Assembly (NCBI GenBank): GCA_015058625.1
Contig: SVCA01000002.1
Location: forward strand, 248,001 to 312,000
Source of the DNA: Pseudoselenomonas ruminantium
Lineage (GTDB): Bacteria > Bacillota > Negativicutes > Selenomonadales > Selenomonadaceae
Direction of reading: 5' to 3'
Length of the DNA stretch: 64,000 nucleotides
Under the pieces are notes generated by a model that ran no database searches, was not told the DNA's origin, and was given only the letters and a program-made list of their open reading frames with translations. Every line of letters begins with the position of its first letter. Positions within the stretch are counted from its first letter, which is position 1. The translations under genes and the position numbers were made by a program. Positions 1 through 7,672 of the stretch are shown here, piece after piece.

Positions 1-490
1 GCAGACGTTCCCGTTCCGTAGCATCAAGGTCATGGCGTGTAGTGTCAGGCAAAGGCTGGGCAGAAAAATCCAGTAGGGAAAGGCTGGACAGGCGGTGGGG
101 GATTTCATAAGGATAGAGAGGCACATTTTCCGGCGTGTGGTCAGCCTTCAGCCTGCGGCGCTGAATTTTTCCTGTAGAGCTGGCAACGATGTATGTATAT
201 TTCGGTACGCTGATTTTCAGCACTTGCAGGTTCTTGTTGGTGAGAATGGTTGCCCGCGTGCTGACCGGGGGGACGGTTTTGTTAGCAATAAAAGCGGTCA
301 GACGTGTGATATCCTGATGGCTGGGATGCAGGCCGGTTACGGTACCGTCATCTTCTATGCCTAAGTATAAATCGCCGCCTTCGGTGTTGGCAAAAGCAAC
401 CACTGCATCAATGATGTCATTGTCCGGCAGGGGCTTTTTATCACTCTTAAATTCAATGGTCAAAGTTTCTGTGTTGGGGAAAGTACACAT
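1..490 (-). CDS. AlbA_2 (Schlafen-type) DNA-binding domain protein, partial
   Basis: The gene runs off the left edge; about 163 N-terminal residues are visible. The reverse-strand reading starts at an ATG (490-488) preceded by GGAGG. It shows the AlbA_2 pattern: an early ETLTIEFKSD segment, then AFANTEGGDLYLGIEDDG, then a Thr/Arg-rich RLTAFI region. In this family the domain is usually followed by a GHKL-like ATPase or winged helix, which would lie outside the window. These proteins are often regulators or defence-associated, and the substrate is unknown. The upstream pair of palindromes (514-564) suggests autoregulation (inference). Confidence 0.75.
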   Translation of the reverse strand, partial: MCTFPNTETLTIEFKSDKKPLPDNDIIDAVVAFANTEGGDLYLGIEDDGTVTGLHPSHQDITRLTAFIANKTVPPVSTRATILTNKNLQVLKISVPKYTYIVASSTGKIQRRRLKADHTPENVPLYPYEIPHRLSSLSLLDFSAQPLPDTTRHDLDATERERL

Positions 491-513
491 GCCTATCGCC
501 TCCTTTACGCATA

Positions 514-564
514 TTTTAACACACGCGTGCGTTAAAATCAATTTAATAAACGCACGCGTGTGTT
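514..564. promoter_or_regulatory. Paired palindromic operator-like sites upstream of the AlbA_2 gene
   Basis: Two 16-bp sites, AACACACGCGTGCGTT (518-533) and AACGCACGCGTGTGTT (549-564), are exact reverse complements of each other. Each is itself nearly palindromic around ACGCGT. The first is embedded in a longer 24-bp near-palindrome (514-537). They are 31 bp apart start to start, about three helical turns, and lie just upstream of the gene starting at 490. This is a typical layout for a cooperative dimeric regulator; which protein binds is unknown. Confidence 0.55.
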
Positions 565-579
565 GAGCGTGTAAAAAAA

Positions 580-617
580 CGGGGATATGACCATGAGCGT
601 TCATCGTCATATCCCCG
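580..617 (-). terminator. Rho-independent terminator of the small exported protein gene
   Basis: A 12-bp perfect stem (CGGGGATATGAC with GTCATATCCCCG) is followed on the reverse strand by a run of T (complement of 573-579). It lies just after the stop codon of the gene at 624-887. Confidence 0.8.
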
Positions 618-623
618 TAGTTT

Positions 624-887
624 TTAGCGAGTCTGCGGTGGCAGCTGTTTTTTATCTTGCTGCGGTTTTACCGGCTTTTCGTTAGCCATTTTCTTATCCT
701 GTTTTTTGACGTCCTTTTTCTGGGGTTCAGCTTTGTGGGGCTTCACATCTTTTTTGCTATGCTGCTGTTCTGCGGCAATGGGAGCCTTGGGAGCTGGTGC
801 CTGGCTGGCGTTGGCAACATTGCCTGCGAGGCCGGCGGAGAAAGTCGTTACGGCTAAAGCGGCGGCTAACATAAATTTCTTATTCAT
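624..887 (-). CDS. Small exported Lys/Pro/Gln-rich protein
   Basis: This 87-residue protein has a clear signal peptide: MNKK, a hydrophobic Ala/Leu stretch, then a likely cleavage after NVANA near residue 27. The mature part is about 60 residues of repeated Lys-Asp, Lys-Pro and Gln-Pro units with no hydrophobic core, so it is probably disordered and strongly basic. The start is supported by AAAGGAGA upstream. It stands alone with its own terminator. I do not recognise a family. A charged periplasmic or envelope-binding peptide is plausible, but function is unknown. Confidence 0.7.
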   Translation of the reverse strand: MNKKFMLAAALAVTTFSAGLAGNVANASQAPAPKAPIAAEQQHSKKDVKPHKAEPQKKDVKKQDKKMANEKPVKPQQDKKQLPPQTR

Positions 888-1017
888 AGAGGGAATCTCC
901 TTTCAAGATAGATACGGTCATCCATGTCTTTCTGTTCCATGGCTACTATCTTACAGGCGGATTCTTGGAATTGCGTAAGATTTTGATTATATTTTGGTTA
1001 AAAATGCAAATCAAAAA

Positions 1018-1051
1018 GGCACTGACTTGTCAATTTGACATGTCAGCGCCT
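1018..1051 (-). terminator. Terminator downstream of tmRNA, TGAC/GTCA palindrome type
   Basis: On the reverse strand the hairpin GGCGCTGACATGTCAA...TTGACAAGTCAGTGCC is followed by CTTTTTG. It sits 13 bases past the tmRNA 3' end. Its core (TGAC, two bases, GTCAA, then the mirror) recurs in other terminators of this window. Confidence 0.75.
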
Positions 1052-1063
1052 GTATCTCCATCT

Positions 1064-1403
1064 TGGTGGAGGTGAGGAGAATCGAACTCCTGTCCGAAAT
1101 ACATCCACATCACAAGGCATTATCGCAATAGCTGGAGGATGCCAGCATCATAGGCGCGTTACTCTGGGAATCAGAGTTCTCCACCACCGTGTTTTGCGAA
1201 AACAAGGAAAACTGCTGCGCTTATTTGAAACCCTCAGCCCTGCCCGCAGCTAGTGATACCGAGGGGGCTGCTAAGCGCAAGGCTTAGGCAGCGTATGCGT
1301 AATCGAATTCGTCAATTACATTTAGCGGTTAAGAGTTAGGCTTCATAACCATTGGCCTGCGAACCTCGTGGCTTCAATACCCCGTCGAGACCATTACACC
1401 CCC
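1064..1403 (-). ncRNA. ssrA: Transfer-messenger RNA (tmRNA)
   Basis: The 340-nt reverse-strand RNA begins GGGGGUGUAAUGGUCUCGAC and ends GAUUCUCCUCACCUCCACCA. These ends pair as a tRNA-like acceptor stem of seven pairs, with A plus CCA at the 3' end and a UUCGAUU T-loop. The internal message reads NVIDEFDYAYAA followed by TAA (about 1277-1318), an ordinary hydrophobic ...AA degradation tag. It rescues stalled ribosomes by trans-translation with SmpB. The exact resume codon is uncertain (CTA or AAT by frame). Confidence 0.95.
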
Positions 1404-1576
1404 GAATGAGGTTTCATGTTTTATAAGTATATCATTTTTAATGTAAGAAGACAAGAAAAATATATTTTTGACACGATAAAATTTAGCAGGAGATTTTTGG
1501 CCGTGTGTAGAAATAATTGACTCAAATGGTTATTCTATCAGGGCAGATGTGCGGAAATTTTTAAGGGAGTGAAAAC

Positions 1577-3562
1577 ATGGGAATTAAGCAGAAGTTCATT
1601 ATGCTGGCAGGTATTGTAGGCGTAATCCTGATTGTGGTTTCGGCTACGGGTTACTTTACCGCTTATGACAACCTGTCGGATGCGGTGAACGGAGAGATTA
1701 CGGCTAACGTCAGTACCGAGCGGGAAAGTGTGGATGGCTGGCTAAAGGACAAGGCCCGGTCCGTTACCGCGCAGGCGGATTTGATGACGGATATGGAAAA
1801 GAGCGGGCTCGAATTTGACAACGAGGACATGCGTTACTTTTTGAGTGTGGCGTCTTCGGATAAGGACATTCAGGAAATGACCCGCGGTGACGAAAATGGG
1901 ATGTTCCTGCCTTATTACAGCCCGGATGAAACGGGCAAGACCGACCCGCGCAAGCGCCCTTGGTATTCGCAGGCACGGGATGCCGGCAAGACAGTCTACA
2001 CAGATGTTTACACCAGCAAGAGTACCGGTGACCTCGTGGTATCGGCAGTGGCACCGTTCTATGGTGAAAACAAGCAGTTCCGTGGTGCTATCTGCGGCGA
2101 TATTACGCTGACGGTGCTCAAAGATCAGGTTCAGCGCATCAAATACCGTGAACAGGGTATCGGTTATATTATTGAAAAGACCGGCAAACTTCTGGCCACC
2201 TCCGGTAAGGAGCAGCCCATGTCTGAGGCCAGGGACATTAAGGGGATAGGTGAAAAGCTCGATGCCATGTTCCAAAGCGGCAGCGGCTATTTTACCTATG
2301 ATGATGCCGAGGGGGTAAGTCAGCTTTGTGCTTATACCACGGTACCCACTACCGGCTGGCTGATTGCCATGGCTGTGCCGACGGATTTTGTCTTTGCGCC
2401 AATTCATCGTCTGCGGATGATTTATGGTGTGTTGATTGTGATTGGCTTCTTGTTGGTAGCTGGCATCTGCATCACCTTTGCTGCCCGCATCACCAAACCC
2501 ATCGTGGCTTTGGAAGGTCAGGCGGCACAGCTCGCGGATGGCAATCTGCGGGTGGACAAACTGCCCATTACCACCAGTGATGAAATCGGCTCGATGACTC
2601 AGGCGTTTAATACCATGCAGGAACATCTGCATGATTTGATCAGCAAAATGGCGGCGACTTCTGAACAGGTGGCAGCTGCTTCCGAAGAGCTTACCGCCAA
2701 TGCACAGCAGTCGGCAGATGCTGCCGTGCATGTGGCAGAAACCATTGGCGAAGTCTCTGCGGGGATGGATAAACAGCTGGTGGATATTGATGGTGCCAAG
2801 AAAAATGTGGATAATGTCTTTAATGACATCACCGCAATGACGGAAAAGACCAAGAAGGTTTCGGCTGCATCGGTCAATACTTCCGATGCAGCCAAACAGG
2901 GCGAACTTCTCATGCAGGAGGCCACCACTAAGATGGCGCATATCGAAACCAGCGTGATGAATTCTGCCGATGTAGTGCGTACGCTGGGCGAAAGTTCGCA
3001 GCAAATCGGTCAGATTGTGGAGGCTATTTCCTCCATTGCCGACCAGACCAATCTGCTGGCGCTCAATGCGGCCATCGAAGCTGCCCGGGCCGGTGAACAT
3101 GGCCGTGGGTTTGCGGTAGTAGCGGACGAAGTACGTAAACTGGCCGCTGAATCCCAGGAATCGGCCGAACAGATTAAGGAACGCATCCTGACCATTCAGA
3201 AGGATACGGCTCATGCCGTTGCAGCCATGGAAGAGGGCAAGACGGAAGTGGAACTCGGAGCCAAGGCCATCAAAGATGTGGGCGAGCAGTTCCAGGATAT
3301 CATGGGGCAGGTCAACGGCATCAAGACGCAGATTGATGAAATCACTTCTTCGGTTAACTCGGTATCCTCCGGTGCCGGCAATATCGTAGAAGCGGTGGAT
3401 TCCATTGACAGCGTCAGCCGTAAGACTGCTGACCACACTTCCTCCATTTCGGCAGCTACGGAAGAACAGTCGGCTTCCAATGAGGAAATCGCGGCAGCTT
3501 CCCAGTCCCTGGCCCATCTTGCTTCGGATATGCAGGCAGCCATTAATAAGTTCAAATTATAA
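1577..3562 (+). CDS. Methyl-accepting chemotaxis protein with dCache sensor
   Basis: This 661-residue receptor has a classic layout. A TM helix lies at about 7-29. The double-Cache periplasmic domain spans about 35-275 and includes a KRPWYSQA segment and a later GDITL. The second TM is at about 279-301, followed by HAMP to about 355. The long cytoplasmic signalling hairpin has its conserved tip, [20 protein letters not shown], near 487-506. The RPWY...D pattern resembles amino-acid-binding dCache_1 domains, but the ligand is an inference. There is no C-terminal CheR-binding pentapeptide. GGGAG precedes the ATG, and the gene is monocistronic between tmRNA and a terminator. Confidence 0.95.
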   Translation: MGIKQKFIMLAGIVGVILIVVSATGYFTAYDNLSDAVNGEITANVSTERESVDGWLKDKARSVTAQADLMTDMEKSGLEFDNEDMRYFLSVASSDKDIQEMTRGDENGMFLPYYSPDETGKTDPRKRPWYSQARDAGKTVYTDVYTSKSTGDLVVSAVAPFYGENKQFRGAICGDITLTVLKDQVQRIKYREQGIGYIIEKTGKLLATSGKEQPMSEARDIKGIGEKLDAMFQSGSGYFTYDDAEGVSQLCAYTTVPTTGWLIAMAVPTDFVFAPIHRLRMIYGVLIVIGFLLVAGICITFAARITKPIVALEGQAAQLADGNLRVDKLPITTSDEIGSMTQAFNTMQEHLHDLISKMAATSEQVAAASEELTANAQQSADAAVHVAETIGEVSAGMDKQLVDIDGAKKNVDNVFNDITAMTEKTKKVSAASVNTSDAAKQGELLMQEATTKMAHIETSVMNSADVVRTLGESSQQIGQIVEAISSIADQTNLLALNAAIEAARAGEHGRGFAVVADEVRKLAAESQESAEQIKERILTIQKDTAHAVAAMEEGKTEVELGAKAIKDVGEQFQDIMGQVNGIKTQIDEITSSVNSVSSGAGNIVEAVDSIDSVSRKTADHTSSISAATEEQSASNEEIAAASQSLAHLASDMQAAINKFKL

Positions 3563-3575
3563 TCGTGACAGCAGA

Positions 3576-3603
3576 TTTGACAGGTCAACTTTGACCTGTC
3601 AAA
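3576..3603 (+). terminator. Terminator after the chemoreceptor gene
   Basis: TTTGACAGGTCAA and TTGACCTGTCAAA form a perfect 13-bp stem with a two-base loop, followed by TTTTTG. It belongs to the recurring TGAC-GTCA terminator family of this window. Confidence 0.85.
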
Positions 3604-3632
3604 TTTTTGTGGCAAAAATTGACAAATAGATG

Positions 3633-3638
3633 TATAAT
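3633..3638 (+). promoter_or_regulatory. Probable -10 box of corA
   Basis: A perfect TATAAT lies about 165 bases upstream of the corA start. No good -35 is seen at 17 bp. Transcription from here would give a leader of about 160 nt that contains the structured region at 3670-3785. Confidence 0.5.
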
Positions 3639-3669
3639 CAAACGTGGTAAATTTTTCGACAGAAAGGCT

Positions 3670-3785
3670 GGTGAGGATAATGGACGATCACCCTGATACG
3701 GCAAAACCAAAACGATGCACTTTTACAAAAGGGAGAGCGCGTGCCATTATCCTTACGGCTTAAGATAAGCGGCATGGTGCTCTCC
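3670..3785 (+). promoter_or_regulatory. Structured leader RNA of corA, candidate riboswitch
   Basis: Three pairings compete. GGTGA (3670-3674) pairs with TCACC (3688-3692). GGATAATGG inside it (3675-3683) is perfectly complementary to CCATTATCC (3744-3752). The latter also belongs to a second hairpin: GGAGAGC (3732-3738) with GCTCTCC (3779-3785), TGCC with GGCA, and TTATC with GATAA. The second hairpin ends nine bases before the GAGAGGAGAT ribosome-binding region. Mutually exclusive helices before a divalent-cation channel gene suggest metal-responsive control. I could not match it to the M-box, yybP-ykoY or NiCo consensus from memory. Confidence 0.5.
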
Positions 3786-3804
3786 ATATAGAGAGGAGAT
3801 ATCC

Positions 3805-4758
3805 ATGCTAAAGATTTACAAATCCATGGAGAGCGGCCCGTTGCAGGAGCTGACGCTAAAGACGCTGGAGAAGGGGGCTTGGATTGACATTGTTGACCCT
3901 ACGCCTTACGAGCTGAAAGTCGTCAGCAACCTCACCGAGGTTGACCCGGACTTTTTGCGCTCCGCACTGGATGATGAGGAACGCTCCCATACGGATATCG
4001 AAGATGATTCCGTCATGGTTCTGACCAATGTGGCGGTGTACCGGGGCGGGGACAGCTATGATGCTTTGCCTTTGGCTATTATTGTCAGCGAGGATTACAT
4101 CATCACCGTTTGCTTGGAAGAAACGCCGGTGATGTCGGAGTTCAACGAACGCACGGCCAAACTCTTCCGTACCTACAAAAAGACCCGCTTTTTGTTCCAG
4201 ATTCTCTACAAATCTGCTACGTTCTATCTACGCTATCTGCGCCAGATAAGCAAGCTCTCGGACGACATCGAGAATCAGCTGCGCCATGATATGAAGAACA
4301 GCGAAATCATGCGTCTGTTGGAATTGCAGAAGGGTCTGACCTATTTCAATGCTGCCATCCGTTCCAATGGTGCGGTGCTCGACAAACTTCTGCGCATGCG
4401 AAAAAGTCCTGCCTTGACGCCTATCCTCAAGGCCTATGAGGAAGATGAGGATTTGCTGGAAGATGTCATCATCGAAAACAAGCAGGCCAAAGAAATGGTG
4501 GATATGTACAGCAAGATTTTGGCCCGCATGGCAGATACCTTTGCTTCGATTATCGCCAACAACCAGAACCGCGTGATGAAATTCCTGGCGGCAGTGACCA
4601 TTATCTTGGCCATTCCGACTATGGTTTCAGGGTTCTTCGGCATGAATGTGCCGGTTCCCTTTGAAGATAAGTCCGAAGGCTTCCTGTATGCGTCCCTGAT
4701 AGCCTTGAGCATCAGTACCGCAGGAGCGATTGCGCTATGGAAAAAAGATATGTTTTGA
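3805..4758 (+). CDS. corA: CorA-family Mg2+/Co2+ channel
   Basis: This 317-residue protein has the CorA layout. A long soluble N-terminal domain with coiled coil (to about 250) is followed by two C-terminal membrane helices. The signature GMN sits at about 278-280 at the end of TM1 (VSGFFGMNVPVPFED). The protein ends in a short basic WKKD tail. It would form a pentameric inner-membrane channel for Mg2+, possibly Co2+ or Ni2+. AGAGGAG precedes the ATG. It stands alone behind a structured leader (3670-3785) that probably tunes its expression. Confidence 0.93.
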   Translation: MLKIYKSMESGPLQELTLKTLEKGAWIDIVDPTPYELKVVSNLTEVDPDFLRSALDDEERSHTDIEDDSVMVLTNVAVYRGGDSYDALPLAIIVSEDYIITVCLEETPVMSEFNERTAKLFRTYKKTRFLFQILYKSATFYLRYLRQISKLSDDIENQLRHDMKNSEIMRLLELQKGLTYFNAAIRSNGAVLDKLLRMRKSPALTPILKAYEEDEDLLEDVIIENKQAKEMVDMYSKILARMADTFASIIANNQNRVMKFLAAVTIILAIPTMVSGFFGMNVPVPFEDKSEGFLYASLIALSISTAGAIALWKKDMF

Positions 4759-4763
4759 AAAAA

Positions 4764-4796
4764 GACCAGTTGTCCTGAAGTTCAGGATAACTGGTC
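4764..4796. terminator. Bidirectional terminator between corA and the AbrB-type gene
   Basis: GACCAGTT-TCCTGAA pairs with TTCAGGA-AACTGGTC, flanked by A-run and T-run on the two sides. It serves both convergent genes and overlaps the last codons of the reverse-strand gene. Confidence 0.85.
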
Positions 4797-5849
4797 TTTT
4801 TGACGCGATAATTTTCGGTAATGGGAGAGAATCAGCCGCACGATGGCGGGATAGCAGAGCATGATGAAGAGGAGGCGGGTGAGCTGATAGGCGGTCATGG
4901 TGGAACTGTCGGCACCGACTACCAGCGCAGTAATGCCCATTTCCGCCAGACCGCCGGGAGCGGTGGAGAGGAAGGTGGTGGCAATATCCGACGGAGTGAG
5001 CACGGAGAGCAGCAGCCCCATGCTCATGGATATGGCCAGCACCAGCATTACGCTTCCAATCAGCACCGACCCCATGCCGTGGTATTCCTTGATTTTTCGC
5101 AGGTCAATGCTGCTGCCGATATAACTGCCCACGCAAATCTGCGCCACGTTGAGATAATGCAGGGGAATAACCGGCGCTGTGTCACCGGAGGCTACAATAA
5201 AAATCGCCGTGAAAAGCAGCGGCCCTAAAAGTGTGGCCGTGGGCAGTTTGATGCGTTTGCCAATCACAGCACCGGCTATAGCCACCAGCGCAAAGGCCGG
5301 TATACTTCCCGTCGGTTCCATCGTAACAGCATGGGCAGCGGAATTTGCCGCAGGCAGCACATGAATGGCCAGAAAGGGAATCACGAACACCACGGACAAC
5401 ATCCGCATGGTCTGCATGATGGTGACGGCGGTGAGGTCTGCCTCCTTCATTTCCGCCGCCAGGATAACCATCTGGGATAACCCGCCGGGAACGCAGCCCA
5501 AAAGACAGCTGGTAAAATTGATTTTTGTATGGCGGAACATCAGCCAGGCCGAAAAAATTCCCGCGCTGATGGTGACGCAGGTGGCCAGCAGCATAAAGGG
5601 CAGCTGGCTTAAGATGGCCTGCCCTGTTTCCACAGTGAAGGGGCGTCCCATGGAGTAGCCCAGAGGTATCAGCGCGATATTGCGGATGAGAAGCGGCCAG
5701 CCAAGGCGGCGCTTCAGGATTAGTGAGGTGAGGGAAACTGCCAGAATAGGCCCCAAAGTCCAGGGCAGGGGCGCATTTACCAGGGACAGCACAAAACCGC
5801 CGCAGGCAGCAACCAAAATGGTAAAGAGGAAATCTTTCAAACTATGCAC
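4782..5849 (-). CDS. AbrB-family membrane permease (duplicated 5-TM repeat)
   Basis: This polytopic protein of about 355 residues belongs to the family often annotated AbrB or ammonia-monooxygenase-like (PF05145). It has about ten hydrophobic helices in two repeats, each carrying the signature loop: VPGGLSQM in the first half and APGGLAEM in the second. Substrate is unknown. I chose the GTG at 5849 (VHSLKDFLFT) because the family normally starts right at the first helix. An in-frame ATG at 5909 would add a polar stretch without a good ribosome-binding site. It is convergent with corA and divergent from dedA. Confidence 0.75.
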   Translation of the reverse strand: MHSLKDFLFTILVAACGGFVLSLVNAPLPWTLGPILAVSLTSLILKRRLGWPLLIRNIALIPLGYSMGRPFTVETGQAILSQLPFMLLATCVTISAGIFSAWLMFRHTKINFTSCLLGCVPGGLSQMVILAAEMKEADLTAVTIMQTMRMLSVVFVIPFLAIHVLPAANSAAHAVTMEPTGSIPAFALVAIAGAVIGKRIKLPTATLLGPLLFTAIFIVASGDTAPVIPLHYLNVAQICVGSYIGSSIDLRKIKEYHGMGSVLIGSVMLVLAISMSMGLLLSVLTPSDIATTFLSTAPGGLAEMGITALVVGADSSTMTAYQLTRLLFIMLCYPAIVRLILSHYRKLSRQKDQLS

Positions 5850-5918
5850 GTTCTTTCTATAAATATGTACTGTTATCCTAGCATCTTTTATTCGCGCTGT
5901 AAATGGCACAAATTTTTA

Positions 5919-5948
5919 TTGCTTATTGCTTCCTTCTAATGTTATAAT
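5919..5948 (+). promoter_or_regulatory. Promoter of the DedA-family gene
   Basis: TTGCTT (5919-5924), an 18-bp spacer and a perfect TATAAT (5943-5948) lie 28 bp before the start codon at 5977. Confidence 0.6.
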
Positions 5949-5976
5949 AGCGCAAGATACGAGAAAGGAGATTGTA

Positions 5977-6594
5977 ATGGAACAGTTTTCAACGATTTTT
6001 CTGGAGTTCATCGCTTCTTGGGGATATGTGGCGGTGGCTATTCTTATGGCAGCCGAAAATGCCTGCATTCCCATTCCGAGTGAACTCATTTTGGGCTTTG
6101 CCGGATATTTGATTTTTGCCGACCAGATGACCTTCACCGGGGCACTGATTGCTGGCATGGTGGGTGGTATGTCCGGTTCCATCTTTGCATATGCTGTGGG
6201 GCACTACGGCGGACGTACCTTCGTGGACAAGTACGGTCATTATTTCTTTGTCAAAAAATCCCATGTGGACATCGCCCAGAACTGGTTTGACAAATACGGC
6301 CTCAAGGCGGTGTTCTTCAGCCGTATGCTGCCGGTGGTCAGAACCTTTATCTCCCTGCCTGCAGGCTTTGCCCATGTGGATATGAAAAAATTCCTGACGC
6401 TGACTTTCCTGGGCTCGCTCCCGTGGACGGCACTGATTCTCTTTGCCGGCATGATGCTCGGCAAGAGCTGGGAGATTATGCTCAAGGTCGGCCATCAGGC
6501 CAGCCTGATTTTCGTCGGCATCTGCGCCGTGATTATCGTCGTGATGTACCTGCGCTATCGCAAACGCAAGAAGCAGAAACAGGTTTTTGAATAA
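5977..6594 (+). CDS. DedA-family membrane protein
   Basis: The protein has 205 residues. The start at 5977 (MEQFSTIFLEF) is chosen because AAAGGAG precedes it. It has the DedA/SNARE-associated (PF09335) pattern: an N-terminal re-entrant helix with ENACIPIPSELILGFAGY, then a GxxxGSxxxYxxGxxxG segment, then FFSRMLPVVRTFISLPAGFAHV, and two C-terminal helices. Family members take part in membrane lipid (undecaprenyl phosphate or PE) flipping and envelope homeostasis. The substrate of this one cannot be read from the sequence. It has its own promoter and terminator. Confidence 0.9.
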   Translation: MEQFSTIFLEFIASWGYVAVAILMAAENACIPIPSELILGFAGYLIFADQMTFTGALIAGMVGGMSGSIFAYAVGHYGGRTFVDKYGHYFFVKKSHVDIAQNWFDKYGLKAVFFSRMLPVVRTFISLPAGFAHVDMKKFLTLTFLGSLPWTALILFAGMMLGKSWEIMLKVGHQASLIFVGICAVIIVVMYLRYRKRKKQKQVFE

Positions 6595-6610
6595 AGGACT
6601 ATAGCGAAAA

Positions 6611-6654
6611 AATAATAAGCCATCTTCAAGGCGCCTTGAAGATGGCTTATTATT
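6611..6654. terminator. Perfect bidirectional terminator
   Basis: Two 22-bp arms (AATAATAAGCCATCTTCAAGGC and its exact reverse complement) meet without a loop, flanked by A5 and T5. It lies between convergent dedA and the Rpn remnant. Confidence 0.9.
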
Positions 6655-6666
6655 TTTCGCTTAGAG

Positions 6667-7191
6667 TTATTTCTTATTTTGACAGAGCTGTTCGACTTCA
6701 TCACGGGTTAAATCAACCAATTCCAGAATTTCATCAATAGATTTGTTCTTTGCCAGCATACGCATAGCTGTGCGGCGGTCAGCAGTCTTTTCACCTTCCG
6801 CTTTGCCTTCTTCAATCCAGGCATCTTTATCGGATTCATAGTCCATGATGGCCATTTCGCGGTTCAGGTAGTCGAGGCGTTCCTGCCGGTTCTGCATAAA
6901 TATAGCGGCTGCGTCCAACGCAGTCTGAATAGCAGCTTCATTCATAGCCAGTTCCTCCATTTCTTTGGCATCCAGTTTGTTGGAGAAGTAAGCCAGCCAG
7001 CGCTCCACACTGGTCATTTCGCTGACGGGCTTTTTCTGGAACTTTGGGACTTCGAGGAAATGCAGTTCCATGTCTTCGTTTATAAGGTCAGGAGGATATG
7101 TTATGGCAAACGCACTCCCTTGATTTTCTAAGTGGATTATACCATGAAATGGGAGAAGTTTCAGCAATAAATCGAAGGGCTTTGACCACAT
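6667..7191 (-). pseudogene. C-terminal remnant of an Rpn-family (PD-(D/E)XK) nuclease
   Basis: The 174-residue reading frame matches only the C-terminal half of Rpn/PDDEXK transposase-like proteins, from about DMELHFLEVPKF onward. It includes the helical tail with AEGEKTADRRTAMRMLA and the final DEILELVDLTRDEVEQL. The catalytic N-terminal half (DxxFK...D...ExQ) is absent, and the first 35 residues look like readthrough of degraded sequence. No clear ribosome-binding site precedes the ATG. I read it as a decayed copy of a mobile, RecA-independent recombination-promoting nuclease. An intact relative lies at 37950. Confidence 0.7.
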
Positions 7192-7299
7192 GGGGAGAAG
7201 TTTGTCATATAAGTTTGTGGGTTATAGCAGAAAATAATATATGGGAGTCGAAGTAGCGAACAAGAGAGGCTGACCAAAATTTATCATGTTTCAGCTCTT

Positions 7300-7530
7300 T
7301 TATTTTGCAGGTGGATAGGGATGGGGATTATCAGTAATACCTAGCAGGTAATCTACACTGGTATGATGAAACTTTGCTAGTTGTATGAGTACTTCACTGG
7401 GAATATCTCTGGCACCTAATTCGTAATAGGAGTAGGACACTTGTGAGCAATGCAAATACTCAGCTAGTTCGCGTTGCTTCAAGTCTTTATCTTCACGTAG
7501 GGCGCGTATACGTGGATAGGTCATGGGCAT
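7300..7530 (-). CDS. XRE-family helix-turn-helix regulator
   Basis: This 76-residue single-domain regulator has the Cro/C1 helix-turn-helix: IRALREDKDLKQRELAEYL, then CSQVSYSYYELGARDIPSEVL, ending LAKFHHTSVDYLLGITD. AGGATG precedes the start; a second ATG two codons later is equally possible. It diverges from the FkbH-MBOAT operon and shares its 140-bp promoter region. That region carries two near-identical sites (7578-7618), so it probably regulates that operon and itself (inference). Confidence 0.85.
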   Translation of the reverse strand: MPMTYPRIRALREDKDLKQRELAEYLHCSQVSYSYYELGARDIPSEVLIQLAKFHHTSVDYLLGITDNPHPYPPAK

Positions 7531-7577
7531 GGGGAATCATCCTGTCGTTTAACTTAGTTGATATGGAAAGTATAGCT

Positions 7578-7618
7578 AAAACAGAATGTTATATTGATTT
7601 CTAAAACAAATTGTTATA
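7578..7618. promoter_or_regulatory. Tandem operator-like sites in the divergent promoter region
   Basis: AAAACAGAATGTTATA (7578-7593) and AAAACAAATTGTTATA (7603-7618) match at 14 of 16 positions and start 25 bp apart. Each contains an inverted AACA/TGTT pair, as expected for a small XRE dimer. A weak promoter for the forward operon overlaps them: TTGATT (7594) and TATAAA (7615), with a 15-bp spacer. Confidence 0.5.
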
Positions 7619-7672
7619 AAATGAAGGGCATGAGTTAATGGGAAACTGTTTCAGTAGGGAAGAAGGCAAAAG

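Noticed and set aside
1742..3517. A 591-codon open frame antisense to the chemoreceptor gene
   Set aside because: It is a shadow of the high-GC third positions of the MCP gene; the sense frame has all receptor domains and a proper ribosome-binding site.
3670..3785. M-box or yybP-ykoY riboswitch
   Set aside because: The conserved sequence blocks that I remember for these classes are not present, so it is reported only as an unassigned leader.
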